A stretch of DNA of 64,000 bases, taken from Dicyema japonicum (Eukaryota > Dicyemida > Rhombozoa > Dicyemidae). Within the stretch, counting starts at the first letter, position 1; the number at the start of each line of letters is the position of its first letter. Of the stretch, positions 21,940-32,919 are shown piece after piece. The stretch spans positions 268,579 through 332,578 of the forward strand of contig RDEW01000002.1 in the NCBI GenBank assembly GCA_011109175.1, read 5' to 3'. The notes beneath the pieces were generated by a model. The model saw nothing but the letters and a program-made list of their open reading frames with translations, made no database searches and had not been told where the DNA came from. Both the position numbers and the translations under genes were made by a program.

Positions 21940-22560
21940 GCTATTTTCGTGTATAATAATACTGCACTTTAGCCATATTAGCTATATCTCCTCCAGGGAG
22001 GACACAAACTTTATTTTAAGTAAAGAACAGTTATCAAACTACTCGATGAGGTTGTATAGCAGCGAAATAGCATACTCATTTAATCCTAGGAACAAATTCC
22101 TTGATTTAAAGAAGTCATGCATAGCAATGCAGCTCTCCTGCGAATGACTTTAGTAATTTGTCGCTTTGTCTCAGGCATGATAAGGGACTTTGGAGTTTCA
22201 GTAACACCCAGAAAATTATATCCTTAGTGTTCCCTTAAAACTCTTACTAACTTGCTACATACTTTCGTGTTAGTCGCAGACTATGAACACTAGAAACCGG
22301 CCTTAAACTCTCCATGAACTTCCAGGCACGCACACTTATGAGTAGAGATCCTTGTCTATTCGAGTATACATTTTCGAGTCAAACCTGCTCTTTTACCCCA
22401 TGACGACTTCTTATAGTCAGCAGAAGATTTTCGGGGAGAATTTCATTGGCCTCTACAAAGCACCTGACCTCATTAGCCACCGATGTGGTCATCAGCTAAC
22501 ACAGGGCAGGCATGAAAATAATCAACAGCGATTATGTGACAACACTATGAAGTGATGTTG
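21940..22560 (-). pseudogene. RLE-type retrotransposon RT fragment (family B-like)
   Basis: On the minus strand a broken reading gives GYNFLGVTETPKSLIMPETK, then RQITKVIRRRAALLC, parallel to family B GYRYLGVFEDEGSNVLKSK and ILENVKKRITMLS. Then LNEYAISLLYNLIE parallels INEYAMSLYNYYIGLI. Upstream pieces (22330-22560) resemble the palm end. Several frameshifts are present. A short stretch of it (ACACTTTATTTAAGTAAAGA-like) is repeated at 40805-40869. Confidence 0.6.
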
Positions 22561-22756
22561 CTGCAACTTTTGCAATTGTGCACATTTACATCATTAACTA
22601 TTCAAAGCGGTTAAAAAAAATAGACAATCGTTCCTCTTAATCCTTCTTTCAAACGAATATTTGTGTATTTTAAGATATTCTTTGCTTAAAAAACATTACC
22701 CTGGAAGATATTGGAAATTCTTGATATTATTCATAGAAAATTATAAATTATATGTG

Positions 22757-22860
22757 AATGGCGTGATAATTTCTGACCGAATCAGATGTCCCGGATTCGA
22801 ATCTCGCTGATGTCAGTTTGGTTGAAAGTTCTAAGCATCTAACATAGCTAATCGATGAGT
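22757..22860 (+). repeat. tRNA-derived SINE copy, 5' part
   Basis: GGATTCGAATCTCGCTGATG matches an RNA polymerase III B box and is followed by TTGGTTGAAAGTTCTAAGCA, the body of the SINE seen at 40930-41102, 28323-28494 and 37560-37668. It lacks the conserved TTGACGAGTGACG core, so it is truncated. Confidence 0.6.
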
Positions 22861-23297
22861 AAGATTAAAGGAATGCTTTTCACTTCTTTGTTTTCATTCA
22901 CTTTATCATGCGAAATAATGTTTTGCCGTTCATAATTTTGAATAAATTAATTTTTGTAATAGATAATTTTGAATATATACTATTTTAAAAATGTGCCATT
23001 TTAGATCGGTAAAATATTAATTATGTTAGGTTATCGAATGTAATATGTAAAATAATATATAAATCCAATCTTGAATACAGAATCCTCATAGGAAACCACG
23101 AGTGTGATATTAGTTAACAAAACTAAATGGCGATTAAATTAGGTATATCGTGTTAATCGAAATTACAATGTGAGTGTACATTATGAGAGATCTTAGAAAC
23201 CTTTGATTTTTACACTAGACCATTCTGTTTGGTGAAACGTTTTCATTCAATGTTTATTTTTTTCAATAAATGCAAAAAAAATTTCAAAATAAAAGAC
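22861..23297. other. AT-rich spacer, partly duplicated
   Basis: The end of this stretch (23220-23297, TTGGTGAAACGTTTTCATTC and following) resembles 28690-28760, so it belongs to the duplicated block carrying the membrane-protein gene relatives. Confidence 0.4.
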
Positions 23298-23440
23298 AAA
23301 AGATTAGAATGGCCATACTCCATGGAACTTGTTCGCAATCCACGCAGCCGGCTTCCTCAACTGACATTTGTTTCTTTGTTAAAAAATTATTTAAAAAAAA
23401 ATAAATAAATAAAAATTAAAAAAAATAATAGAAGAATAAA
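23298..23440 (+). mobile_element. Family A retrotransposon 3'-end insertion
   Basis: AGACAAAAGATTAGAATGGC, CTTGTTCGCAATCCACGC and CGGCTTCCTCAACTGACATT match the insertion at 6625-6775 and encode the same C-terminus with one base missing. It interrupts a block that is uninterrupted at 28740-28770 (TTTCAAAATATTAGGAAGAA), which marks the empty site. The tail is A-rich with AAAT repeats. Flanking AAAATAA copies are probably the target duplication. Confidence 0.75.
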
Positions 23441-23459
23441 TTTTTTATTTTTTAGTTTT

Positions 23460-24016
23460 TAAAGAAGTCCCTCATTTTTTAGGAAAACCTCAATTTTGGT
23501 GAATTTTTGCGCCATTTTGTGTTCGGACTATAATAACATGTTCATCTAACAGGGAATAAACAGAAATTAGTAAATCTACAATGGACGATACAGCGATTCC
23601 AAAAAATATAAAACATCACCAATTTATCAAGTGTCCAGACCATTTTGGTCCATTTTAGTATGAAACAAAGTAGCGTCTAAATAAAAATAAACTTGACTAT
23701 TCAAAGCTATTAAAAAAATTCCAATTTCTAGTGTTATAAATTAAACCCTCATATTCCCAAGCATGTCAAACATATTTAATAAAAATTAAATAGGATTTTA
23801 TATGCCTTAGAAGTTTTGATTATGACAAATACTCCAATAATAATGAGTACTACTAGGGTAATTTCTATTATTTTAGAATTTTGTGAATATAAGAAGTTCA
23901 GTGTTTTGTGACCACAGTAAGTACGTGATTCAAATTTGAGTCAAAGGTCTCACCAATAGCAATAAAAAAGTATTCAAATTTAGATGATGAGAATTCTGCT
24001 GTAGTTTCAAATCAAG
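23460..24016 (-). pseudogene. Partial copy of the novel membrane-protein gene family (3' end)
   Basis: The minus strand carries the C-terminal membrane-anchor exon of the family described at 31678-32919, with the downstream flank. The anchor region (about 23990-23810) is nearly identical to 28780-29000 and homologous to 26840-27000. No signal peptide or ectodomain exons are present beyond 24016, where similarity stops abruptly. The flank 23460-23790 matches 26515-26840. Confidence 0.6.
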
Positions 24017-25914
24017 ATCTTCGTAAAAGAAGAACGATATGTTTGATTAATTCTTAATTATAATTATTTTAACAATAGTTTTTTTTTACAAATTAGCTAA
24101 AAATAAGGTAACCTGATATCATTAAGCAGCGGTATAGTCAGATTATCCTTGAACAAAAAAGAAATATAAATAATCAAGAGAATTTATTATACTAGTTTAA
24201 AATAATATTGAAAAATAATTTTAATAAATTAAATAATTTTAAAATTACAAAAGTACAAGAGTGGATACATATGCAACTTCGACATAAATTAAATTGTAGA
24301 TCTTTTATCTTAGATAGTTGAATAAACGATCTTCCCCATATGAGCAAAATTGTGTTCACTCTACAGATTAACATACAAAAATACTATGATCAATCGTTCT
24401 GCTTCTTCCTCACAAAAAATCGTTGATCAACCTGAAGCTTAGAAGCATTTGCATACATTAAATAATTTTTTTTAATTTAAAATATTAATAAAGTTTTTTG
24501 TTAACTAAAAATAATAAAATATTAATTAAAATACCACTTTATTCAATTGATTGGATTTTTTCTACTTTATGAGTTTAAAATATTAACGATTTAAACTAAA
24601 AATTTCACCACAGCAATTACATCATTCAAAATACACCATTAAAAATCTGAACTATACACGGTACTAATTTCTATTTTGATTGATTCTAGTAGAGTTCCAC
24701 GTATTAGATAGATTTTAAAAATAAAAAAGTATTAAATATTTGAAGTGTAAAATAGATACTATCAGAATGGATAAAATGAGATAAAATAAAAGGAACGAAT
24801 ATTCGCCTAAGGAAATTTATCAAGTGAATAACATTAATATCTGAAAGGTCCAACGAGTAAAGGAATCGTATGAAAATTTAGTGAGTCATTTTTCTCTAAA
24901 GGAATTCCTCAGATTCCCTCAATAAAACGCAGAAAGCGGGAACTGGTAAATGTAAGGAATGAATTTTTTGATGATCATGTCAGTGTTTGAGCTACACAAA
25001 TAAGTATAACAATAAACAAGAGATCTCGGGCATTGACATGAGAAGAACAAATGAAAATAAAGATAAACAGACATCGGTTAAATCCCACAGTATGATCACA
25101 TCAGTTATTCACTGATACGAATAAATTTGGAAAAACATGAATTTTTAGATATCAACATGACTTTTTAGATATCATCAATTTAAATCAAATTTAAGAAACA
25201 TCAAGAAAGGCTGAAGGTCAAGACGCAATGTGGATGTCGGAGTAAATATAGGACTAAGAAATTTATAATAGATCCCTACATTCATTCAAATTTTGTCGAC
25301 AGCATTAACAAACAATTCATAGTTTCAGAGAGATCTTAAAAACCCTCTGATTTTTCTGCTAATGGAACAGGACCACGAAAACCTAAAAGCAAGTATGTGA
25401 ATGGTCGTAAGGTGGTATAGATTAATTAGGCAAGGAAATAACCTGTTCATGAATGTGGTAATCCACTGTATGAACAGCGTGCATAAACTGAGTCATTATT
25501 TAATGTCAGAGAAGTTGACGAATAACATATAGAAGTAGAAACAAATGCACGTAGGAAAAAATACGGGGATACAAAGGGAACCTTGTGTTCCCCTACCATG
25601 ATCACTTGTTTGGTGTGAATAGTTCTGATTAGTGTGATCTGTCTCCTGTGAAATAAAATAGATTGATGGATTAGTATCAGATTTCACGGCAGAACACTAC
25701 AGATATAGGACGGCAAAAACGACTCAACTTTACCCTGGATGGCATACATAAAGGTCAGAATCGACAATTCAGGAACGGGTCCTCGTTTACAGCGAGGACT
25801 AAGACAGAAGAGGTTTGGAGACTTCATAAACGAGAAAACTAGTCATTAATCTAAAATTGTTTTCAGGGACTAATCAAATCGACAATAAAGTTCAGGATCT
25901 GTTCGAAGGAGTCA
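24017..25914. other. AT-rich region without recognised genes
   Basis: No spliced or unspliced gene was recognised despite checking for short-intron reading frames. A phrase near 23180 (GAGAGATCTTAGAAACC) recurs as GAGAGATCTTAAAAACCCTC near 25328, suggesting old repeat sequence. Confidence 0.35.
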
Positions 25915-26050
25915 GTGATTTTTGAACACTTTATGTTCTTGCGTTACGATGCTTGTTTCAAGTCAGAGCATGCGAAGACTGCTGAGGGAGGCCGGGATCA
26001 CCTGAATTTTTTTCATTCTGGCACTGACGGTGATTTTTGGTTCAATAAAT
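25915..26050 (+). pseudogene. Retrotransposon 3'-end fragment (family C-like)
   Basis: TCAAGTCAGAGCATGCGAAG, ACTGCTGAGG and GGATCACCTGAATTTTTTTC recur almost unchanged at 42911-43005. The GATCACCT ending resembles other family C 3' ends (45900 and 54940), so both are probably short 3' insertions of that family or a relative. Confidence 0.5.
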
Positions 26051-26110
26051 TTATAAAATTTATAAAAGCTCCGGAGCCAATTAAATTGATGAAGAACGCA
26101 GAACGATTCC

Positions 26111-26838
26111 TAATAATCTGAGATTTAAAGGTTTTCCGCCCAATATGAAAAATTATTGCTTGTAAAATTAAATCAGCAATGTGAAATTGCTATGAAAGGC
26201 ATCGGAAGTTGAACTCTATGACACTAGAAAACAACATGAAAACAAAAACAATAAATCAGTATATAATTGGAAAATAAAAATTTGGAGACATTTTATTATG
26301 ATCAAGCAGTGGTGAAGAAGATAGCAGCGAGAAATTTAGATATGAACTCAATAAAAGATACAGAATATGCTTTACTTAAACATGAAACTCCTGATCAATA
26401 TGAAAAAAGATCAAATGACAGATTTATATATTAAAAAATAAAAATCTAATGATTCATCTTGTTTTTAATGCATACTTTAGTAACTTTTATTATAAATTTT
26501 CTTTTTCCCTTTTTATTTAGATTTTTAAGAAGGCACTCAATTTTGGGGACAACTTCAAAATTGGAGAATTTTTCCTATTTCGGGGTCGGTCTGTAGTATT
26601 CTGTATATGGAACAGGGGCTGATGATAATTTATTGACTCGACTATGGATGATGCAGTGATTCCAAGATATAGGAAATATCAACTACCAATCAATTTTCAA
26701 GTCTATTTTAAATATGAAAAAATAGCGCTCAAATAAAAATTAACTTGACCATTCAACGCATTAAAATTAAATTCAATCTCCTTTTGTTTTAAATTAAACC
26801 CTCATATTCCCAAACATGTCAAACATTTTAAATTAAAA
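26111..26838 (+). other. AT-rich stretch with one short unassigned reading
   Basis: At 26292-26433 the frame FYYDQAVVKKIAARNLD.., ending PDQYEKRSNDRFIY before a stop, has protein-like composition. It is not bounded by a clear start, and I do not recognise it; it could be a last exon. The rest (26440-26838) is the 3' flank of the membrane-protein copy on the other strand and matches 23460-23790. Confidence 0.3.
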
Positions 26839-28061
26839 TTAAATAGGCATATATTCAGAAGATTTTATATGCCTTAGAAGTTTGATTGCAACAAATCCAA
26901 TAACTCCAACAATCATGAGAACCACCACAATGAGAGTAATTTCTGTTATTTTAGAAATTTGTGAGATATAAGACTTTTCATTTCCTTGAATTATTTTTGA
27001 ATTTTGTGAAAGAGTGAAGAAATTTTTTTTCTATCAACAATTTCAAAACACCCAGAATCTAAATTTACCAAAATTCAAACCTTTCCCGATAAAATTTAAA
27101 TTCGAATCATTTCTAAAAAGTTGAGCTTTAAATGAAAAGAATTTAGAGCGAAGTCTAGGGAGATTAATTTTTAAAAAATTGACAATGTTGGTAATCTCCA
27201 ACATCGACATAATTCGGATTATTATTATACCATGTACCAATATTTTTGTTTTCGTAGATAAAATTAATTTCCGAAATATAATATTTTTTTTTTTTAATTT
27301 AATATAAAAAATATTTCAATTCTTGCTTTAGATGCAATTTAATTCTGTCGTTTACAAATTCAATTTTTTGAGTATGACTTTGAAGTAAAAAAATCATATT
27401 GTCGTCTATAATCAATTTTAAATTTTACAGATTCACTATATCAATGTTGATTTCAATATTCCCACTCAATATAGCAAAGAGTCGATTTCCAACCATAAAA
27501 TACCAAATTGGAGTATTTGGATCGTTACATGGGTTACAGTCATTAGCTAGATTAAATTATATAAAAACCTTTTCCTAATATATAATGAGAAATATATTTA
27601 GTTCTATATTGAATTATCAAAGAATATATTGTTAAAGAATAGTCATCACCCAAATTGATGGAAGTATCTCCACATCTGTAATATTCTCCATTTTTGATTT
27701 CTGTGATGTTTTTTGTATTTCTGTAGGTTTTATTATCTTTATTGATTAATTATTAAATTACTGGAGTTTAATTTAATTTTCATTGATATGTTGTAGAATT
27801 CCTTAGAAGGTTGAATGATAAATTCGAAAGTTAAATTATAATTCTTGAATTCATGTTTAAAGTTATAATCATAAGTGTCAATTTTAATTCTGAATACATT
27901 ACTTATTTCTATAATTGTAAATTATAAAATACATTCTCATGGATATTTGTCAAAAAACAATCTCCATACAATATTATATTATGTGAATTAAAATTAGCTC
28001 CAATTTTTGTGATGAAAGACAAGAATATTAACAACATAAAATTATTCAATGAACACGTCAT
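26839..28061 (-). pseudogene. Decayed full-length copy of the novel type I membrane-protein gene
   Basis: This is colinear with the intact gene at 31678-32919, including the signal-peptide exon (start codon at 28061), the 22-25-nt introns and the C-terminal anchor ending near 26839. Visible damage includes one A lost at the start of exon 2, one base lost near the end of exon 4, another at the start of exon 5, and further indels in exon 5, so no continuous product is possible. The last exon still reads LIVVVLMIVGVIGFVAIK, then LLRHIKSSEYMPI. Intron sequences are also conserved, so duplication was DNA-mediated rather than by retrocopying. Confidence 0.8.
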
Positions 28062-28322
28062 TTAGGTCAATGAATTTAGTTTTACTATATATTAATAAGT
28101 TTTATCATTTTTTTAATTAAAATAATATCAAATTCTTAAATATTTGATTTTATATCATTATATTTATTTTTTCCAACTCTTTCTGTGTCCAATAATCCGT
28201 GACGATGGGGTTAAAAGTATTTTATCAGGCTCCAATTATAGTCATCCATTATTGTTAAATTGAGGGAAAATGAAAATTGGATGAAAATTAGAAAATGGAA
28301 ATTTTTTTTTGGATGTATGTCT
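28062..28322. promoter_or_regulatory. Upstream region of the decayed membrane-protein copy
   Basis: This is the 5' flank on the minus strand. Its first part resembles 32920-32990 upstream of the intact gene (a TTTAGTTTA(C)TATATATTAATAA block), so the duplication includes some promoter sequence. No defined elements were identified. Confidence 0.4.
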
Positions 28323-28494
28323 TATACAGATAATCCGGTTCCGCAGTAAAGTTCACTGATGACGACGTCACTCGTCAAGCCAAAGCATATTGATGCATGG
28401 AACCTTCAACGAAATGTGCAGTATTGGGATTCGAACTAGCGACCTTCAGGCCTCTTGCCCGTCAACCGTCACATTGCGTCACCCAGCCGTACAG
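28323..28494 (-). repeat. tRNA-derived SINE copy
   Basis: On the minus strand TAGTTCGAATCCCAATACTG (B box) is followed by GAAGGTTCCATGCATC, then TTGACGAGTGACGTCGTCAT and CTGCGGAACCGGATTATCTG. The same ordered blocks occur at 40930-41102. The tRNA-like head lies toward 28494. It is non-coding and transcribed by RNA polymerase III in related families. Confidence 0.75.
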
Positions 28495-29270
28495 ATATAG
28501 GACAACTGAACAATCTATAAAATGCCTATAATTTCAATGATGGTTATTATTCCAAATGTTGAAAACTTTTTAATTTAAAAAATATATTATAAATTGACTA
28601 AATCGAAAAACTTGTCGTTTTAGGTCATTCCGGATAAATTTGAGTATTTCTTGAGAGTCGTTTGCCGTCCTTTTAATTAGGATCTGTCAATTTGGGTGAA
28701 ACGTCCAGTTTAATGTTTACTTTTTTTCAAAAAATGCAAAAATATTTCAAAATATTAGGAAGAATAAATATCTTCTGATGAGTTTATATGCCTTAGAAGT
28801 ATGATTATAACAAATCCAATAACTTTAATAATAATCAGTACTACCACAATGAGTGTGATTTCTATTAGTTTAGAATTTTGTGAATTTAAGAAGTTCAGTG
28901 TTTTGTGATCACAGTAAGTACGTGATTCAATTTTGAGTCAAAGGTCTCACCAATAGCAATAAAAAGTATTCAAATTTAGATGATGAGAATTCTGCTGTAG
29001 TTTCAAATCATCCGCCATTTCATCAATCCGTTCAGTTATATTGTTCCTGTTTAATAACTGTGATTTCTACGGGCACACAACATCAACATTTTTGCTATGC
29101 AATATTTTATAAAATCTCTTTCATGGTAAGATTTTCCACCTATGGCTATCATTAGACTTAGTTCATAGCTTGCAGCAACAGAACTGATATTGACATGCTC
29201 TATTTTTGTAAAAAAACCCCGTTGCTATGTCAATTTGGCTTCAATTCTTTGAATCCGAAATACTCTATTC

Positions 29271-31163
29271 CAGGGGTTCTCAACCTTTTTTTGCTCGTCG
29301 ACCCCTTGACTTTTTTTCGACCCCCCTATTATTTAATCGACCCCTTAAAACTTTTTTATTTAGAACAGACAATTCTAAGTAAAATTAGTTAATTATCTAA
29401 AATGAATTCATTGTTAATAATCAAATAAAACAAAAAAAGTATATACTCGATGTTAAGTTGATATCTTAGCATAAATCTATAATAAAAAAAATTTAATACC
29501 AATGGGATCCCTGTGACTGATGTTTTTGACCAAAGATTCGATATCTGGATCTATTTGTGTTATTTTTAAACGAAGATCTCCTCTAATGGACACTTTCAAT
29601 CTTTTTCGTTCTTTATTTACAATTCGATGTAGAATGCTAAATCCGCATACAACACAGTATGATGTCGGAAAATAGAGTAGCAATTGTGCTATTTCTGTCC
29701 ACAATTTTGGATAACTCTCCTTCACTTTCATATTTTGCCAAAAAATAACAGGTGATTGTGAAGCATTATAATATAGTTTTAATTCTGGATTGAATTTTAA
29801 CATAACTAATTCCTCTTTAATAATTTCTTTATGTTTTTTGGCTTTGACAAAAACGGATTAATCATATAATATTGAATTTCTAATGCAATTTCCCTTTGAT
29901 AACCATCGTATCTGTAAATAAAATTGGAAACTATAACCTCAGTGTGAGCACAAGACAGACATATGTTTCTTTAGCCTCATAGCAAAATTTTTTAAAAAGA
30001 CAGTCATACTTGCTTTAATTTTGTTTATGGTTTTAATAACTATATTTAACGTTTCATGTAGAATTGGCGAAAGAGCTTTTGAAACCAAATGTTGTCTATG
30101 TAGAACGCAATATACATGAATCACATTTGGACATAATTTTTTCAAATATGCCGCAAATCCTTTATATTTTCCAACTATAGACATTGCACCATCTGTGGCA
30201 CAAGAAACCAAATTTTCATATGGAATCTTGATGTCATCCAAAAATAATTTGACTACGGAAAAAATAGAAAATCCAGTCGTATCAGTAAGAAGAGCATGAT
30301 CGTCAAAATATCTTAAATGGTAAGCTTCTAATAAGATTAACCTGACATATCCCATTAGAATTGATTGGTTGTCACATATATGACTTTCGTCAAGTTGAAG
30401 AGAAAAAATAGTATTTTTAAGCCTTTCACATAAAATATGTTCAACATTATCTGCCATTTCGTCAATCCTGCGGCGAATTGAATCATTGCTAATTGGTACG
30501 GAATTTAAAATTTCATTGAGATTTAAACCCATAAGATCTGATGAATCACTGATAGATGGTTTGATGTGATTTTCACCAGAAACATGGAACTCTCATTTTT
30601 GGCAATAATCATTGCAATTTTATAGGATGCAATTAGTCCTCCTAAATATAATGTAAAATAACTACAAATGTTGTTTCTTTCACTACTATTTGTAAAAACA
30701 GTGTCAATCGTTTTTTGTTTACGAAAAGAATCCTTTAATTCTTCAAAATACTCAAATGGTTTATCTTTTTTATCCGAATGTTTTCTCCTAAGATGATCCA
30801 ACAATTTGGACAGTTTCATTGCATCATTTGATAATGACTTATTACACAGTAAATAATATGGTCTATTATCAAAATAATTTTTTTTATAAATCCAATTGCC
30901 AAATATTCATTTTTATATTGACGAATTTTTAATGTAGAAAAACGACTCATACACGAACAAAAACAAGCATGGTAATTTTAAAAATTTTAAAGAACAAAGG
31001 TTTACCACTTTAAAAATAAACTAACTTAATTTAAATTGAAAAAGATTAAATATATTAAATTTATTTTCGACCCCCAAATATTTTATTTTCGACCCCCTTA
31101 CGATCGATCTAGATTGATTTTAGACCCCTGGGGGTCGAATCGACCCCAGGATGAGAACCCCTG
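29271..31163 (-). mobile_element. hAT transposon (ZBED5/SCAND3-like) with perfect 8-bp target duplication
   Basis: The element begins CAGGGGTTCTCAACCT at 29271 and ends with the inverted match, AGGATGAGAACCCCTG ending at 31163. The 8-bp sequence CTCTATTC lies directly outside both ends (29263-29270 and 31164-31171), exactly as hAT insertion requires. It is 1893 bp long. Subterminal CGACCCC repeats occur on both sides. It carries a transposase gene on the minus strand and interrupts a relative of the membrane-protein gene. Confidence 0.95.
29477..30950 (-). pseudogene. hAT transposase of the ZBED5/SCAND3 type, frameshifted
   Basis: Start codon probably at 30950. The N-terminus has a BED-like finger, LLCNKSLSNDAMK then LLDHLRRKH, in which the first expected Cys appears to be Tyr. 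Next come KTIDTVF, then ASYKIAMIIAKNE. After a frameshift near 30560, VPISNDSIRRRIDEMADN, FSLQLDESHICD (catalytic region), LVSCATDGAMSIVGKYKGF and VYCVLHRQHLVSKALSP follow in the proper order for this family. The remainder (29803-29477) retains weak C-terminal similarity (LWTEIAQLLLYFPTSYCV). Several frame breaks make it non-functional, although the ends are intact. Confidence 0.85.
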
Positions 31164-31677
31164 CTCTATTCCTTTGTCTTTATCGCAAATCGATTATTTT
31201 TCATGATGTCTTTTTAAGTTGTACTTTTTGGTGTCGCAAAGTTGATTATGTTGACTTGAGAGTTAATTTTGATTGGATTTTCAAAATATCTGGAAGGATT
31301 AAATATTTGGAGCTATTTAGAAGCCTAACCACCCTAAGAAATACATGTTGTTATTCCAACATAAGTGTTTTAAGAAGATCATCCTTTTCTGTGATTATCA
31401 TTCAAATTTATATATTTGAAAAATCTTATTCGAATCTTCATATGATGAATACAATTTGTAGTTTTTAGTGGAATTCTGATAGCGTATTAATGTACTTGTC
31501 TTTGTCTATAACTGTGGTAAGTGGTCACAATTATCGGCTAGTATTTCCTTCACGGTTATTATTAATAGTTTAATAAATGTAAAATTTAATTTTTATTTTA
31601 AATAATGTCAAAATATTAAGAAAAATCAAACAACTATTATTTCAAAAGAGGAAAAGAGTAATTTAAAATTAACCATT

Positions 31678-32919
31678 TTAAATCATTGGAATATTCTCCA
31701 TTGATTCTATTATATTTCTTCGATGTTTGACATAAAAAAACCAAAAAATTCCAATAATTGTAAGTACTACTGCAGTGATAGTAAATCCCATAATTTTATA
31801 TTTCTTTAAATGAATAGACTTATCATTTGTAAGAATTATTTTAGAATTTTGTAAAAGAGTAAACAATTTTTTCCTTCTAGCTACATCACTTTCAAAACAC
31901 CCAGAATCTAAATCTACCAAAATTAAAACCTTTTCCGATAAAATTTAAATTCGAATCATTCCTAAAAAATTGAGCTTTTAATGATGAGAATTTAGCACGA
32001 ACTTTAGGGAGATTAATCTTAATTAATTGACAATGATGGTAATCTCCAACAGCAACATAATTCGGATTATTATTATACCATGTCCCCATATTTTTTTTTT
32101 TGTAGATAAAAGTAATTTCCGAAATATAATATTTATTTTGTTTTATTTTTAATATAAAAAAAATTTCAATTTTTTCTTGATTTAGATGCAATTTAATTAT
32201 GTCGTTTTCAAATTCAATTTTTTGAGTATGACTTTGAAGTAAAAAAGACGTATATGTCGTCTATAATCAAATTTAAATTTTTACAGATTCACTAATGTAA
32301 ATGTTGATTTCAATATTCCCACTTAATATAGCAAAGAGTCGATTTCCAACCATAAAATACCAAATTGGAGTATTTGGATCGTTAGATGGGTTACAGTCAT
32401 TAGCTAGATTAAATTATATAATAACCTTTTCCATGTATATAATGAGAAATATATTTAGTTCTATATTGAATTATCAAAGAATATATTGTTAAAGAATAAT
32501 CATCACCCAAACTGATGGAAGTATCTCCACATCTGTAATATTCTCCATTTTTGATTTCTGTGATGTTTTTTGTATTTCTGTAGGTTTTATTATCTATTTT
32601 GATTAATTATTAAATTACTGGAGTTTAATTTAATTTTCATTGATATGTTGTAGATTTCCTTAGAAGGTTGAATGAAAATTTCGAACGTTAAATTATGTTT
32701 CTTGATTTCATATTTTAATTTATATTTGTTATTTGTAGATTTGATTTTGAATAGATCACTTATTTTCTATTATAGTTAATTATAAAATACATTCTCATAG
32801 ATATTTGTCAAAATACAATCTCCATACAATATTATATTATGTGAATTAAATTTAGCTCCAATTTTTGTGATGAAAGATAAGAATATTAACAACATAAAAT
32901 TATTCAATGAACACGTCAT
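31678..32919 (-). CDS. Unrecognised type I membrane protein, 6 exons, 374 residues
   Basis: Exons on the minus strand: 32919-32791, 32766-32619, 32593-32426, 32403-32285, 32260-31930 and 31907-31678. The introns are 24, 25, 22, 24 and 22 nt, all GT-AG, and the joined frame has no stop. Residues 1-22 (MTCSLNNFMLLIFLSFITKI..) are a clear signal peptide. The ectodomain is Lys/Asn-rich with few cysteines, a possible glycosylation site NIT (102-104) and a GEYYRC block (109-114) that recalls an immunoglobulin-like fold but is not diagnostic. A hydrophobic anchor spans about 337-357, followed by KHRRN and a short tail; a basic ARRKK lies at 308-312. It is probably a surface or secretory-pathway glycoprotein. 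I do not recognise the family. Three partial or decayed relatives lie within 9 kb, so it is a local multicopy family. Confidence 0.75.

Larger units (their letters stand above)
28770..31470 (-). pseudogene. Relative of the membrane-protein family, split by a hAT insertion
   Basis: The minus strand at 29000-28780 encodes the anchor (FLNSQNSKLIEITLIVVVL, then IIIKVIGFVIII and LLRHINSS), homologous to the last exon at 31678. Upstream reading pieces continue to 29262 (for example ITERIDEMADDLKLQQNSHH) and resume beyond the hAT element at 31172-31470 (LTLKST, NYKLYSSYEDSNKIF), with at least one plausible 27-nt GT-AG intron. Other joins fail, and the ectodomain is not obviously alike. The insertion of 29271-31163 alone would disrupt it. 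Extent and exon structure are uncertain. Confidence 0.45.

Noticed and set aside
22352-22555. Plus-strand 67-residue ORF
   Set aside because: The opposite strand carries the retroelement RT similarity, so this is its shadow.
24192-24374. 60-residue minus-strand ORF with Cys-rich stretch
   Set aside because: Sits in very AT-rich DNA, has no family resemblance and no neighbouring exons could be joined.
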